Below, in pieces: positions 25,227 to 32,344 of a stretch of 53,218 nt of DNA. Origin of the DNA: an uncultured Faecalibacterium sp. Lineage in GTDB: Bacteria > Bacillota > Clostridia > Oscillospirales > Ruminococcaceae. Every line of letters starts with the position of its first letter. The stretch's first letter is position 1. The position numbers and the translations under genes are program-made. The stretch lies in the NCBI GenBank assembly GCA_937880095.1, contig CALFLK010000011.1, forward strand, positions 1-53,218, read 5' to 3'. Below the pieces are notes generated by a model. The model was not told where the DNA came from. It did no database searches and worked only from the letters and a program-made list of their open reading frames with translations.

Positions 25227-26781
25227 TGCAGCCTACCTCCTTCATTTTTTCCATCTCGCTTTTGCGCTGCCTCATATTGGCCCGCCAGCTTCCGCCGGTC
25301 ATCTGCGCCGTTTCCTGCTCGGCAGTGGAAATGCCCTGTTCCATGCGCAGGATAGCCGCCTCGATTTCTTTCTTCGCATCCAGATTGGTGCGTGCCGGGC
25401 CGTTCCAGTTACAGGCCATATAGGCTTTTGCAACGGCCGGATCATCGAAGAAGCCCGGCGCATGGATACGTCCACGGGCTACCGCTTCGGCAAACCACTT
25501 TTCGTATGTCGGCTGGCAGAAGTCCGCTGCAAAGCTGTCCCGCATCACATCGCACGTTCTCCAAAACTCGTTCAGAGAACCGCGGCTTGCGGAGTAGTTG
25601 GAGCTGAACTTCTTATAAAGCACCTCGCTGGGCACTTCAATACCCGTCGCCACCTGGTTGGACATAGCTGACATAAAGCCGTCATATGTCGTGGTCGGAT
25701 GTTTCGGGTCAAACGTGTCCGGTGTTTCGCCGGGCGCAAGGTCAAACACCGCAGACGGCGCAAGGTTGATTGCCAGTTCATCAGGCGGAGTGTTCGGGTC
25801 CTCCGCCTTGTCGGGCGGATCCTCACCAAATGGCGCTCCGCTGACCGGGTTATCATGTTTGATGAACAGTGTGATGGAGGATGCTACGATGGCCGCGGCT
25901 AACTCTGCATCCGTGTATCTGCCCATCTGCTTCATCGTGGGCAGTACCGGTGCCAGCAGGGGAACGCCGCGCCGCTGCCCGGCACGTTCCCTCTGGGTGA
26001 CACACAGGATGTTCGGTTCTCCCGTTTCTTTGTCGCGGGCTTCTACCCGCGTCCATGTCAGGGGCAGCGGATTATCATAGGCCAGCGGGTGCCTGCTGGC
26101 TACCCAGTAGGCAATGACTGCGCCGTCTTTGTCCGTTTCCACGCCCTGAACGATCTGGTGCACATTGATACCGTCCACCTTGCAGGGATTCATTCTGTCT
26201 GTGCGGTCAGGACTGCACACCTGGTCAGCCTCGATCAACCGGAGCTGCAAGGCATACGGCCAGTTCCCACGTTCTTTGAACTGCACTGCTGCAAATACGT
26301 CACCGTTCATCAGGAAGCTGGTGAATGCCAGTGTTTGCAGACGCCAGAAGTTATCCATGCCGCTTGCATCGCAGGCCGCACTATCCGCCCACAAGCTGAA
26401 CTCGCGGGAAATTTCCGCCTGCAAATGGTCAGCCTGTTCCTCGGTCAGGTGCAGATAGTCCGCATCGACCTGGGGTGTCGGCACAAGGCCGCTCCCCACC
26501 ACATTAGTGCGCAGGGTCTTGATTGCGCCGGCTGCCAGTGGGATACCCATGTAAGCATCCCGGCTCCGCTTGCGCAGTGTTTCCAGATTGTCCTCGATGT
26601 CCTCTTTTGCACTGCCGCCGCCAACGTGCCAGCTCCGCATAGAGCGGGATGTGTGGGAAGCTCCATAGTTTCCGTAGCCGGTACCGTTGTTTATGACAGA
26701 CAGCGCCGTGCGGGCCACAGCGCGGCGATACCCCTTTTCGGGGGAGATTGCCGCAATGGCCTTATCAAGGAAATTCGCCAT
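25183..26781 (-). CDS. B: Portal protein (lambda B type)
   Basis: A 532-residue portal of the lambda gpB family, forming the ring through which DNA enters and leaves the head. Recognisable: SMRSWHVGGGSAKEDIEDNL, LRTNVVGSGLVPTP and LNEFWRTCDVMRDSF.ADFCQP. The start giving MANFLDK was chosen for GGAAGGTGG five bases upstream; a GTG three codons earlier is possible. Its 3' end overlaps the protease gene. Confidence 0.93.
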   Translation of the reverse strand: MANFLDKAIAAISPEKGYRRAVARTALSVINNGTGYGNYGASHTSRSMRSWHVGGGSAKEDIEDNLETLRKRSRDAYMGIPLAAGAIKTLRTNVVGSGLVPTPQVDADYLHLTEEQADHLQAEISREFSLWADSAACDASGMDNFWRLQTLAFTSFLMNGDVFAAVQFKERGNWPYALQLRLIEADQVCSPDRTDRMNPCKVDGINVHQIVQGVETDKDGAVIAYWVASRHPLAYDNPLPLTWTRVEARDKETGEPNILCVTQRERAGQRRGVPLLAPVLPTMKQMGRYTDAELAAAIVASSITLFIKHDNPVSGAPFGEDPPDKAEDPNTPPDELAINLAPSAVFDLAPGETPDTFDPKHPTTTYDGFMSAMSNQVATGIEVPSEVLYKKFSSNYSASRGSLNEFWRTCDVMRDSFAADFCQPTYEKWFAEAVARGRIHAPGFFDDPAVAKAYMACNWNGPARTNLDAKKEIEAAILRMEQGISTAEQETAQMTGGSWRANMRQRKSEMEKMKEVGCNGQSQFPDEPQVNE

Positions 26782-26795
26782 GTGCTCCACCTTCC

Positions 26796-27032
26796 TTACA
26801 CGTCATGCGGAGAGAAGTGGTAGATCCGGTTTCTGCCCCGGCCCCTTTCCTCCGCTTCCGCTTCAGCCACTTTCTTTTCCCAGAAAGCAATGCTTTCCCG
26901 GATCTGTTTCAGGCTGGCGCGGGTCAAGACCATCTGCTCGATCTGGTAGCTCTGCCCGGTCGATACGGCAGCCTCAGCTTCCAGCCACATATCAAGGTGC
27001 CGCTGGGCGGTCTCTTTTGAAATAACAGGCAT
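26796..27032 (-). CDS. W: Head-tail joining protein (gpW-like)
   Basis: A 78-residue, mainly helical protein with the layout of lambda gpW or the related DUF6148 family: HLDMWLEAEAAVSTGQSYQI followed by a helix ending in IAFWEKKVAEAE. It lies between the large terminase and portal genes, the normal place for gpW. It is needed before tail joining. Start three bases after the terminase stop. Confidence 0.75.
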   Translation of the reverse strand: MPVISKETAQRHLDMWLEAEAAVSTGQSYQIEQMVLTRASLKQIRESIAFWEKKVAEAEAEERGRGRNRIYHFSPHDV

Positions 27033-27035
27033 TGG

Positions 27036-28874
27036 TTAGATACCTCCCGATCTCCTTCTGCGGTACTGGCGCTGTTGTGCAGGACGCTGTGCATCCTCAC
27101 CGGGGATTTCCAGACCGGGCGGGTTGCTGATTTCCAGCGCAGCCGTCGCGTAGTTCCGCACGTCAAATGCTTCGTTACGTTTCTGCGCCGGATCCTTCAG
27201 CTCCCACCGTTCCACTTTGCGGCCAGACTTCCAGCGTGTGACCTTGTGTTCCGCAGTAAGCATCTTGAAATAATTTTCGTCGTACCCGGCATCTTCTGCC
27301 GCCGGGAAGTGGCAGTAGTTTGGGCCTTTGATAAGCACTTTCAGCCGGGCAAGGACGTGGTTCTTGCCGGTGTCAACGCCCAAGGTGAACAGTTCGCCCT
27401 TGACGCGGTTGTTCTGAGTGGGGTTGCGCAGGTAGGGTACGTCCATGCCGCCGCGGCCTTTGATGGCCCAGATATGCCGTTCCTCCCGTTCTTTGCAAAA
27501 CCGGATGACCTGATCCGGGAAGTGGCCGCCACTGTCCATGCAGACAGACCGCAGGGACAGTTCCGTGCCGTCTTTCTTTTTCCATGTACGGGAAAGGAAC
27601 TCGTCCAGGTCTGCCCACACCTGACCGCGTTTCAGGTCGCCGTAGATGCGTTGGTACCGGATGCCCCAGCTTTCTCTGCCGATACCCCAGCCCACCACTT
27701 CGGCCTCGAAGCGGTTATCCTGGGTATCGACACCAGCCGTCAGGTACACTACGCCGTCCGGGACTTCGGCCTCGTAGAACTCGCGGCGGTCCAGCAGGTT
27801 GTTTGCCTCCACCGCTTCGCCCGGTTCCTCCCACGGCAAGCCCAGGTCGGTGTTCACAAAGACCTGCATCTTCTCGTAATCGCCGCGCTGTGCATCCAGG
27901 TCAGCGGCAATAAAGTCCTCCACGATCTTGTCCCACCCACAGAGGGTCGAGCCTATCTTGTTCATGTGGAAGCCCCGCACCGCCCGTTCCGGGTGCTCTG
28001 CGTGCCACTTGCCTTTCAGGCTGTTCTTCTTCCAGCGGTATTCGTTGTCAAGGCAGCCGCACTCGGCGCAGCGGTATTGCACGCCGCCTTCCGGCCACTT
28101 TTCCTTGTCAAACACCACGTTGTCCCAAACAAAGGGCTGATAAAAGCCGCAGTTCGGGCAAGGCACCGTCCATTCCTCTTGGGTGGATGCGTTGAACTCG
28201 TCCAAAATGCGGCTGTTGTTTTTGTCGGTGGGGGTAGACACCAGCACCGTCTTGTAATCCCAGTAGGTCGTTTGACGCTGCTCGGCCAGCATGACCGGGT
28301 CGCCTTCTTTGCCGGCGCTGGCTTTGTAAGCGTCCACCTCGTCCGCCAGCAGCACCTTGATGGGGCGGCCGCGCAGATCGGTCGGGGCGTTTGCGCCAAC
28401 GATGGTCAGTTGACCACCGGCGAAGTTCTTTTTCATGATCGTGTTGCCGGAGTAGCGGCTCTTGTTATCCACAAGGCCCCGAAGCACCGGAGTGTCCCGG
28501 ATCATGGTAGCCAGACGGTCTTTGCTGAAGCTCTCGCCCAGGTTCACCGTAGGCTGCACGATCATGATAGGGGCCGGGTAGTAACTCATGTAGTACCCGA
28601 TGGTGTTCAGGATCAGGCCGTCCGTCTTGCCGGACTGGGCGCACATCATGGCTACCACCTTGCGGATATGGACATCCCCGATGGCATCCATGATCTCCCG
28701 CTGGAAAGGTGCGTTGTCCGTATTCCAACGGCCTTGTGCTGCGGATGCTTCCGCCGACAAGCGGCGGTAGTTATCTGCCCACTGACTAAGGGTCAGGTTC
28801 GGGGGCGGCTTCAGCGCACCCAGTGCCCGGCTGAACATCTGTGCAGTCTGCGGTTCCAGGTGGATCATTGCCAT
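27036..28874 (-). CDS. A: Terminase large subunit (GpA type)
   Basis: A 612-residue packaging ATPase/nuclease of the lambda gpA family. The ATPase part has the Walker-like CAQSGKTDG (about 88-96) and the DEVDAY motif near residue 190. A Cys-rich segment (CPNCGFY, YRCAECGC) is typical of GpA. The nuclease part contains AGVDTQDNRFEAEVVGWG. The Arg-rich tail ends QQRQYRRRRSGG. It translocates and cuts DNA at the portal. The GpA type suggests cos-like cutting, but no cos site was identified. Confidence 0.94.
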   Translation of the reverse strand: MAMIHLEPQTAQMFSRALGALKPPPNLTLSQWADNYRRLSAEASAAQGRWNTDNAPFQREIMDAIGDVHIRKVVAMMCAQSGKTDGLILNTIGYYMSYYPAPIMIVQPTVNLGESFSKDRLATMIRDTPVLRGLVDNKSRYSGNTIMKKNFAGGQLTIVGANAPTDLRGRPIKVLLADEVDAYKASAGKEGDPVMLAEQRQTTYWDYKTVLVSTPTDKNNSRILDEFNASTQEEWTVPCPNCGFYQPFVWDNVVFDKEKWPEGGVQYRCAECGCLDNEYRWKKNSLKGKWHAEHPERAVRGFHMNKIGSTLCGWDKIVEDFIAADLDAQRGDYEKMQVFVNTDLGLPWEEPGEAVEANNLLDRREFYEAEVPDGVVYLTAGVDTQDNRFEAEVVGWGIGRESWGIRYQRIYGDLKRGQVWADLDEFLSRTWKKKDGTELSLRSVCMDSGGHFPDQVIRFCKEREERHIWAIKGRGGMDVPYLRNPTQNNRVKGELFTLGVDTGKNHVLARLKVLIKGPNYCHFPAAEDAGYDENYFKMLTAEHKVTRWKSGRKVERWELKDPAQKRNEAFDVRNYATAALEISNPPGLEIPGEDAQRPAQQRQYRRRRSGGI

Positions 28875-28980
28875 TGTTGCCGCCGCCTTTCATGACACAG
28901 CTGCCGAACGGGCAGAACTGCTGGATCTCATTCAGCCGGGTTCCCCAGACACAACCCCGGCATTTATTCTTCCTGCTCAT
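28786..28980 (-). CDS. Small Cys-rich protein overlapping the terminase start
   Basis: A 64-residue reading frame starting MSRKNKCRGCVWGTRL with CxxC and CPFGSC, a probable zinc-binding pair. It overlaps the end of the small-terminase gene by 17 bases and the start of the large terminase by 89 bases. Similar short Cys-motif proteins occur before terminase genes in Firmicutes phages as I recall. The Shine-Dalgarno is weak, so it may not be translated in full. Confidence 0.5.
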   Translation of the reverse strand: MSRKNKCRGCVWGTRLNEIQQFCPFGSCVMKGGGNNGNDPPGTADCTDVQPGTGCAEAAPEPDP

Positions 28981-29452
28981 CTTCGGGTTCCTCCCCCGCT
29001 GGTGCTGCCAGCGCAATTTCGGGGTCACTCAATTCCACAAGTGCTTCCTGCACTGCTTTTTGCAGAATATCGTGGGCTTCCGCCGGGTCGGTCAGCTGGG
29101 CCATGGTACTTGCGTACTTAGTCGGGATGGTTTCCAGCCGGTTCTTGAAATTTGCAAAGATGGTTTTCAGGGCGCGTTCTACGTCCTCGGTGCGGTGCAG
29201 GTCGCCTTGGGCTTCCTCCATCCGCATTTTCTCGATCTTGCCGCGGGTTTCCTCCCGCTCGGCACGGGCAGCAACAAGACGGGCTTGATCGTCTTTGTTG
29301 CCGATCTTGAAGTTCAGGTATTGCCGGACGCAGACCTTCATGTCAAAGACACCGGGCCGGACTTCGGACAGCACGCCCTGATCCCGCAGGTTCCGCACCT
29401 GACGGTCAGTGATGCCCAGCCATTCGCCAACGGCCTTACTCGTGTACAGCAT
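28964..29452 (-). CDS. Terminase small subunit, Nu1-like
   Basis: A 162-residue protein with a MerR-like winged helix at the N-terminus (YTSKAVGEWLGITDRQVRNLRDQG) and a long helical middle, as in lambda Nu1, the DNA-recognition subunit of terminase. The C-terminus is very acidic (EEPEDEQEE). The ATG at the start of the HTH was chosen; a longer frame upstream overlaps the previous gene. It overlaps the YqaS-like gene by 17 bases. Confidence 0.8.
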   Translation of the reverse strand: MLYTSKAVGEWLGITDRQVRNLRDQGVLSEVRPGVFDMKVCVRQYLNFKIGNKDDQARLVAARAEREETRGKIEKMRMEEAQGDLHRTEDVERALKTIFANFKNRLETIPTKYASTMAQLTDPAEAHDILQKAVQEALVELSDPEIALAAPAGEEPEDEQEE

Positions 29453-30170
29453 CTTTGTCACCGTCCCCCGGTTCTCCGATCTCGCCGGTCGCCCGGATGC
29501 GCAGCAGTTCAAGCCGCTGCTGTTCGGTTTCCAGGTGCAGCTTGTCCATTTCGTTTTTCTGTATCTGGGCCGCCGCAGACAGGATGCGGCCATGAATTTT
29601 GTTCAAGGCTTCCTGCAGCTGCAAGATACGCTGTGCCGGGGTCTCCTTCTGATACATACCGATCTGCTGGTTTGCGCCGTCCCGCTTCCGCTTGCCACGT
29701 CCGCCGGGTACTCGCATATCCATGACGCTGGATGTAATCATCTGGTCTGGCGGTAAAGCCTGATACTCTTTGATTTTGTCCAGAATGTACTTTTCCCGGA
29801 GCAGCAGCACGCCGATTTCGTGGGAAGTCAGCTCGGTGCTGTTCCGGGGCGCATTCTCTACGATCTGTTTTTCTTCCGGGGTGAGCTTGTCAAAGAAGAT
29901 GGTCGCATAGGCTCCATCCTTCATTGCATTCTCATTCCCGACAGGTGCCCCGCCGCCGGGGTTGCCCACGGCGTTTTTGTTTCCCGGCTGTCCGCCGGGC
30001 TTCCGGGGTGCGGGCGGGCCCCACCCGTCCTTTGCCTTCCAGCGGCGGACCGTATCATATTTAAGATGGAGATCGTCCGCCAGCTGCCGAAGATTCACTT
30101 CTCCGTCTTTCTCCATCCGGGCAATGTACTCAGCGCGGGCGGCATCGCGCTCATCGCTTCGCCTTGCCAT
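29436..30170 (-). CDS. Second small-terminase-type protein (YqaS/PBSX-like)
   Basis: A 244-residue protein, the first gene of the late operon. Its N-terminal HTH (LRQLADDLHLKYDTVRRWKAKDGW) and the PGGQPGNKNAVGNPGGG linker are typical of the PBSX/YqaS-type terminase small subunit. The C-terminal half is helical and charged. Start chosen for GGAGG seven bases upstream. Together with the following Nu1-like gene it gives two small-terminase-type proteins in tandem. Confidence 0.78.
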   Translation of the reverse strand: MARRSDERDAARAEYIARMEKDGEVNLRQLADDLHLKYDTVRRWKAKDGWGPPAPRKPGGQPGNKNAVGNPGGGAPVGNENAMKDGAYATIFFDKLTPEEKQIVENAPRNSTELTSHEIGVLLLREKYILDKIKEYQALPPDQMITSSVMDMRVPGGRGKRKRDGANQQIGMYQKETPAQRILQLQEALNKIHGRILSAAAQIQKNEMDKLHLETEQQRLELLRIRATGEIGEPGDGDKDAVHE

Positions 30171-30186
30171 TTGGTTTTCCTCCAAT

Positions 30187-30232
30187 AAAAAATGCCCCGT
30201 CTGGCAAATCATCCAGGCAGAGCATTCAGTTT
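30187..30232 (-). terminator. Terminator-like hairpin in the late-operon leader
   Basis: On the minus strand a 13-bp stem (ATGCTCTGCCTGG with CCAGACGGGGCAT; one mismatch, three G-U pairs) is followed by TTTTTTATT. It ends 17 bases before the first late gene and is downstream of the late promoter, so it could act as an attenuator needing antitermination, or end leader transcripts. Confidence 0.7.
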
Positions 30233-30263
30233 CGCCGCCGGTCCTGCGGCATTTCTTCGGGTC

Positions 30264-30280
30264 GCTTACAACTTGTAAGC
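30264..30280. promoter_or_regulatory. Operator-like palindrome, copy 1
   Basis: GCTTACAACTTGTAAGC, a perfect 8-bp-arm palindrome with a one-base centre. A second copy with only the central base changed lies at 30527-30543. Two copies in one intergenic region suggest a repressor operator. It lies about 70 bases into the late leader. Confidence 0.65.
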
Positions 30281-30347
30281 AACAGTGTATGAAAAAGGCC
30301 CCTCGGTTCGCCGCCGTGGGGCCTCTCTCCATAATTCCACTGTACTA

Positions 30348-30381
30348 AGTATAGCACCAAAACCGTCTTATAACGTCTTAT
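30348..30381 (-). promoter_or_regulatory. Probable late promoter with phased direct repeat
   Basis: On the minus strand TGCTATACT gives an extended -10 (hexamer at 30348-30353). No good -35 exists. Instead, ATAAGACG occurs twice, at 30364-30371 and 30374-30381, ten bases apart, on the same helix face and over the -35 position. This is the layout of an activator-dependent promoter. The ArpU-like protein encoded at 40729-41256 is a candidate activator. Confidence 0.6.
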
Positions 30382-30428
30382 CTTTTGCCGGTTGGGGCTT
30401 TCAAATGTAAACACTTTATGACATAGCC

Positions 30429-30456
30429 ACCATTTTGCCGGCCCCGGCAAGATGGT
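30429..30456. promoter_or_regulatory. 28-bp inverted repeat around TTGCCGG
   Basis: Two 13-bp arms with one mismatch and a 2-bp centre; the core is TTGCCGGCCCCGGCAA. Single half sites TTTTGCCGG (30383-30391) and CCGGCAAAA (30510-30518) flank it. It looks like a second type of operator upstream of the late promoter. Confidence 0.5.
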
Positions 30457-30526
30457 CTATCCCGATTTTGTTGACCTCAACAAGATCACACCGGAATGAT
30501 TTGTTGGCACCGGCAAAACGTGAGTT

Positions 30527-30543
30527 GCTTACAAATTGTAAGC
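30527..30543. promoter_or_regulatory. Operator-like palindrome, copy 2
   Basis: GCTTACAAATTGTAAGC, same arms as the copy at 30264-30280. The two are 263 bases apart, centre to centre, which would suit looping by one repressor. Confidence 0.65.
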
Positions 30544-30893
30544 GTCCACCATCCCGGTGACATTACCGCCATGTTCGCCCCAGACTTACATTTTTTGACC
30601 CGTACCCCCTTTTCGTGGGTCAAAAACGCGGAAGCCCTTCAAAAAATTATGCACCTAGAAATATTTTGGGGCTTCGGAACCCGCACCGCGCCCGCCGGCG
30701 GGGGGCAGTACCTTTCCGGCGGCGGGGCCGGACGGGGCGACGGCAGGCCGGGCCGGTGCCGGGCCGCCGGTTGGCGGTGCCCAGGGCAGCGGCAGGCCGT
30801 CGAGGCGGAGAAGGAAGGGGGCAGGGGGTTAGATAAGGCGGCTATAGCCTAGCTATTGGCTATACTGCAAAGGCCATATGCCGGTCAGGTAAA

Positions 30894-30911
30894 GAATCTG
30901 ACCCCTCCGGC
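30894..30911 (+). repeat. 18-bp inverted repeat, left arm
   Basis: GAATCTGACCCCTCCGGC; its exact reverse complement lies at 31497-31514. Outside the perfect part the match continues imperfectly for about eight bases. Confidence 0.8.
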
Positions 30912-31269
30912 GGCGGGCTGCGGTGGGTGGTTTTTGGCTGTTGGCGGGGTGATCTGCTGCGGCAGGTGGGCGGCAGGGCTTGCGGGGTGCGGTGTCGGTA
31001 GGTGCTGGCGGTGGGCTGCTGGCTGCTGTGAGGTCTGGCAGGGTGTGCAGGCTGTGCAGCTTGTGGGCTGCGGGGTGTGGTGTGCGGCGCTGGCGGTGCT
31101 GTTGGTGTCGGTCTGCTTCTGGCTGGCGGTGCTGGTGGGCGGGGTGATCTGCTGCGGCGGCGGGGTGCTGGTGGGGTCATCGACCGGGCCGGGCCGTCAC
31201 TGATCCGCACCGATCCGGCAGGCGATCCGGTGCAGCGGGCAGGCAGCAGGGCCGGCGGCGGGAAGATGG

Positions 31270-31324
31270 GCAAAAGAAAAAGGCCAGGGCAGACGGCGCG
31301 GCGTGCGCTGCTGCTCTGGCCTTT
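31270..31324 (-). terminator. Strong minus-strand terminator
   Basis: AAAGGCCAGGGCAG (31279-31292) pairs with 31311-31324 over 14 positions with one G-U type mismatch. On the minus strand TTTTTCTTTT follows. It would end transcription coming from the ribbon-helix-helix gene. Confidence 0.75.
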
Positions 31325-31496
31325 GGTCTGCACTGGCGGCAATGGTTCCGGCGGGGTGCGTCCCGGTGCCGGTGGTGGGGCTGATCTGCTGGCGGTGCCG
31401 GTGGGCATGGTCAGCGCTGGCACCGTTCCCGCTGTCGGCGTTCCAGCGTCACGGCTGGCGCTGGCGGTGCTCCATCCGGGCCGGTTTTGGACGTTT

Positions 31497-31514
31497 GCCG
31501 GAGGGGTCAGATTC
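31497..31514 (-). repeat. 18-bp inverted repeat, right arm
   Basis: GCCGGAGGGGTCAGATTC, the exact reverse complement of 30894-30911, about 585 bases away. Confidence 0.8.
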
Positions 31515-31586
31515 TCCACCTAACGGGAGTGAGAAGCAGGTGTAGGGCTTTAACCTAGCAGGCTAGAACTCTCCCCCAGTAACCCC

Positions 31587-31817
31587 CTATAGTCCCCCTT
31601 CTTCCCCGGATTCCGCCGGGTCGATCTCTAGCGGCCGCCCTTCCCGCTCCATTCTGGCATATACCGCCGTCAAAATATACCCTTGCAGGCTTTCCCCGTT
31701 TTCTTTTGCCGCGGCGCGGATTGCTGCGCCTTTTGCTTTTATGGGCCAAACGGTTATGCGGTCGCATTTTGCGTTGTATTTGTCGTTATTTCGTCTTTTT
31801 GTTTCCGAAACTGGCAT
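31587..31817 (-). CDS. Ribbon-helix-helix DNA-binding regulator
   Basis: A 76-residue Arc/RHH-type protein. The beta strand DRITVWPIK, followed by helix AKGAAIRAAAKENGES and helix LQGYILTAVYARME, fits the fold; such dimers bind short repeated operators. It has AAGGGG before its ATG. The gene is divergent from the accessory operon across five 12-bp repeats that overlap both promoters, so it very probably represses itself and that operon. It ends in an acidic tail. Confidence 0.8.
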   Translation of the reverse strand: MPVSETKRRNNDKYNAKCDRITVWPIKAKGAAIRAAAKENGESLQGYILTAVYARMEREGRPLEIDPAESGEEGGL

Positions 31818-31848
31818 ATTATTACCCCTTGCTTATTTTTATAAATAT

Positions 31849-31877
31849 AATATAGCACAGTTCCGCCGACGCCGCAA
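31849..31877 (-). promoter_or_regulatory. Promoter of the ribbon-helix-helix gene
   Basis: TTGCGG (31872-31877) and TATATT (31849-31854) with a 17-base spacer on the minus strand. The -35 lies inside the first copy of the 12-bp operator motif, pointing to autoregulation. Confidence 0.65.
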
Positions 31878-32000
31878 CGTGCAATTTTCACAGCACCGCA
31901 CCGTGTTTTTTGTGCAGACCGCCAAAAACACCGCAACGCGCTTGACAGGTGACACGTTGCGGTGCTACAATGCAGCCACAGCGAACGACACCGCAACGTG
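31871..32000. promoter_or_regulatory. Five-copy operator array (CACCGCAACGTG)
   Basis: Copies at 31871-31881 (GCCGCAACGTG), 31894-31905 (one mismatch), 31929-31940 (one mismatch), 31953-31964 (inverted, perfect) and 31989-32000 (perfect). Steps of 23, 35, 24 and 36 bases alternate. They overlap the minus-strand promoter and lie within and next to the plus-strand promoter. Confidence 0.8.
31942..31971 (+). promoter_or_regulatory. Promoter of the accessory operon
   Basis: TTGACA (31942-31947), 18-base spacer, TACAAT (31966-31971): near-consensus sigma-A promoter. An operator copy fills the spacer and others lie on both sides, so binding would block RNA polymerase. Confidence 0.8.
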
Positions 32001-32053
32001 TCAAGCTGGTAACATAGCCGCCCCGGTCTGGGGCAGGAAGTGAGGTGAACAGC

Positions 32054-32164
32054 ATGATCATTGAATTTTTCAAACTCCCCGCCGCTTTGAAAAAAGCGAT
32101 CTGGGCCGCCTACCTGGCAGAGTGGAAAAAGAAGCAGGCAGCAAAAAAGCCCGCCACCCACTAA
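32054..32164 (+). CDS. Leader small protein of the accessory operon
   Basis: A 36-residue protein, the first gene of the operon, with GAGGTG seven bases before its ATG. It is an amphipathic, Lys/Ala-rich helix with aromatic residues (FFKLPAALKKAIWAAYLAEW), which could bind membrane, DNA or a partner protein. No family recognised. A 12-bp hairpin follows, so it could also act as a leader peptide. Confidence 0.55.
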   Translation: MIIEFFKLPAALKKAIWAAYLAEWKKKQAAKKPATH

Positions 32165-32176
32165 AGCAGGTGACAG

Positions 32177-32214
32177 GCTTGCAAGATGAATTTTCCACAA
32201 CGCATCTTGTAAGC
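32177..32214 (+). other. Hairpin after the leader gene
   Basis: GCTTGCAAGATG (32177-32188) pairs with CATCTTGTAAGC (32203-32214) with one G-U pair and a 14-base loop. No T-run follows, so it is probably an RNA processing or stability element. The right arm ends in TTGTAAGC, a half of the palindrome found at 30264 and 30527. Confidence 0.5.
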
Positions 32215-32255
32215 CAGTTTACCACCGAAAGGCGGTAAAGTCAAGCGGATACCCC

Positions 32256-32315
32256 GGCAGGGTCGCACCGCTCAAACAAAGCGGCCCCGCCCCATAACCC
32301 CGGCAGCCCGCCGGG
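32256..32315 (+). repeat. Intergenic two-hairpin module, copy A
   Basis: First hairpin GGGTCGC/GCGGCCC, second CCCGGC-AGCCC-GCCGGG, followed by an A-rich stretch and a ribosome site. See copies B to G. Confidence 0.75.
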
Positions 32316-32344
32316 TGAAACCGAAAAGCAAAGGAGCAAAGAAC

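Larger units (their letters stand above)
30544..31586. other. Gene-free region with extreme G richness
   Basis: About 1 kb without a convincing gene. From about 30660 to 31270 the plus strand is strongly G-rich, with degenerate repeats of GGGGTGATCTGCTGCGG (near 30950 and 31140) and a related copy near 31373. Reading frames here translate to low-complexity Gly/Cys/Trp or Pro/Arg runs and lack ribosome sites. The segment from 30894 to 31514 is bounded by an 18-bp inverted repeat. Candidates are a replication or packaging region, a structured RNA or a remnant mobile element. Confidence 0.6.

Noticed and set aside
1492..30168. Many long plus-strand reading frames opposite the late genes (for example 19218-21005 and 27075-28895)
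   Set aside because: They are antisense shadows of confidently identified phage genes with high GC third positions; they lack ribosome sites and recognisable domains.
30496..31523. Reading frames of 73-219 codons in the G-rich region on both strands
   Set aside because: Their products are low-complexity Gly/Trp/Cys or Pro/Arg/Ser runs caused by base composition; no ribosome sites; the strands contradict each other.
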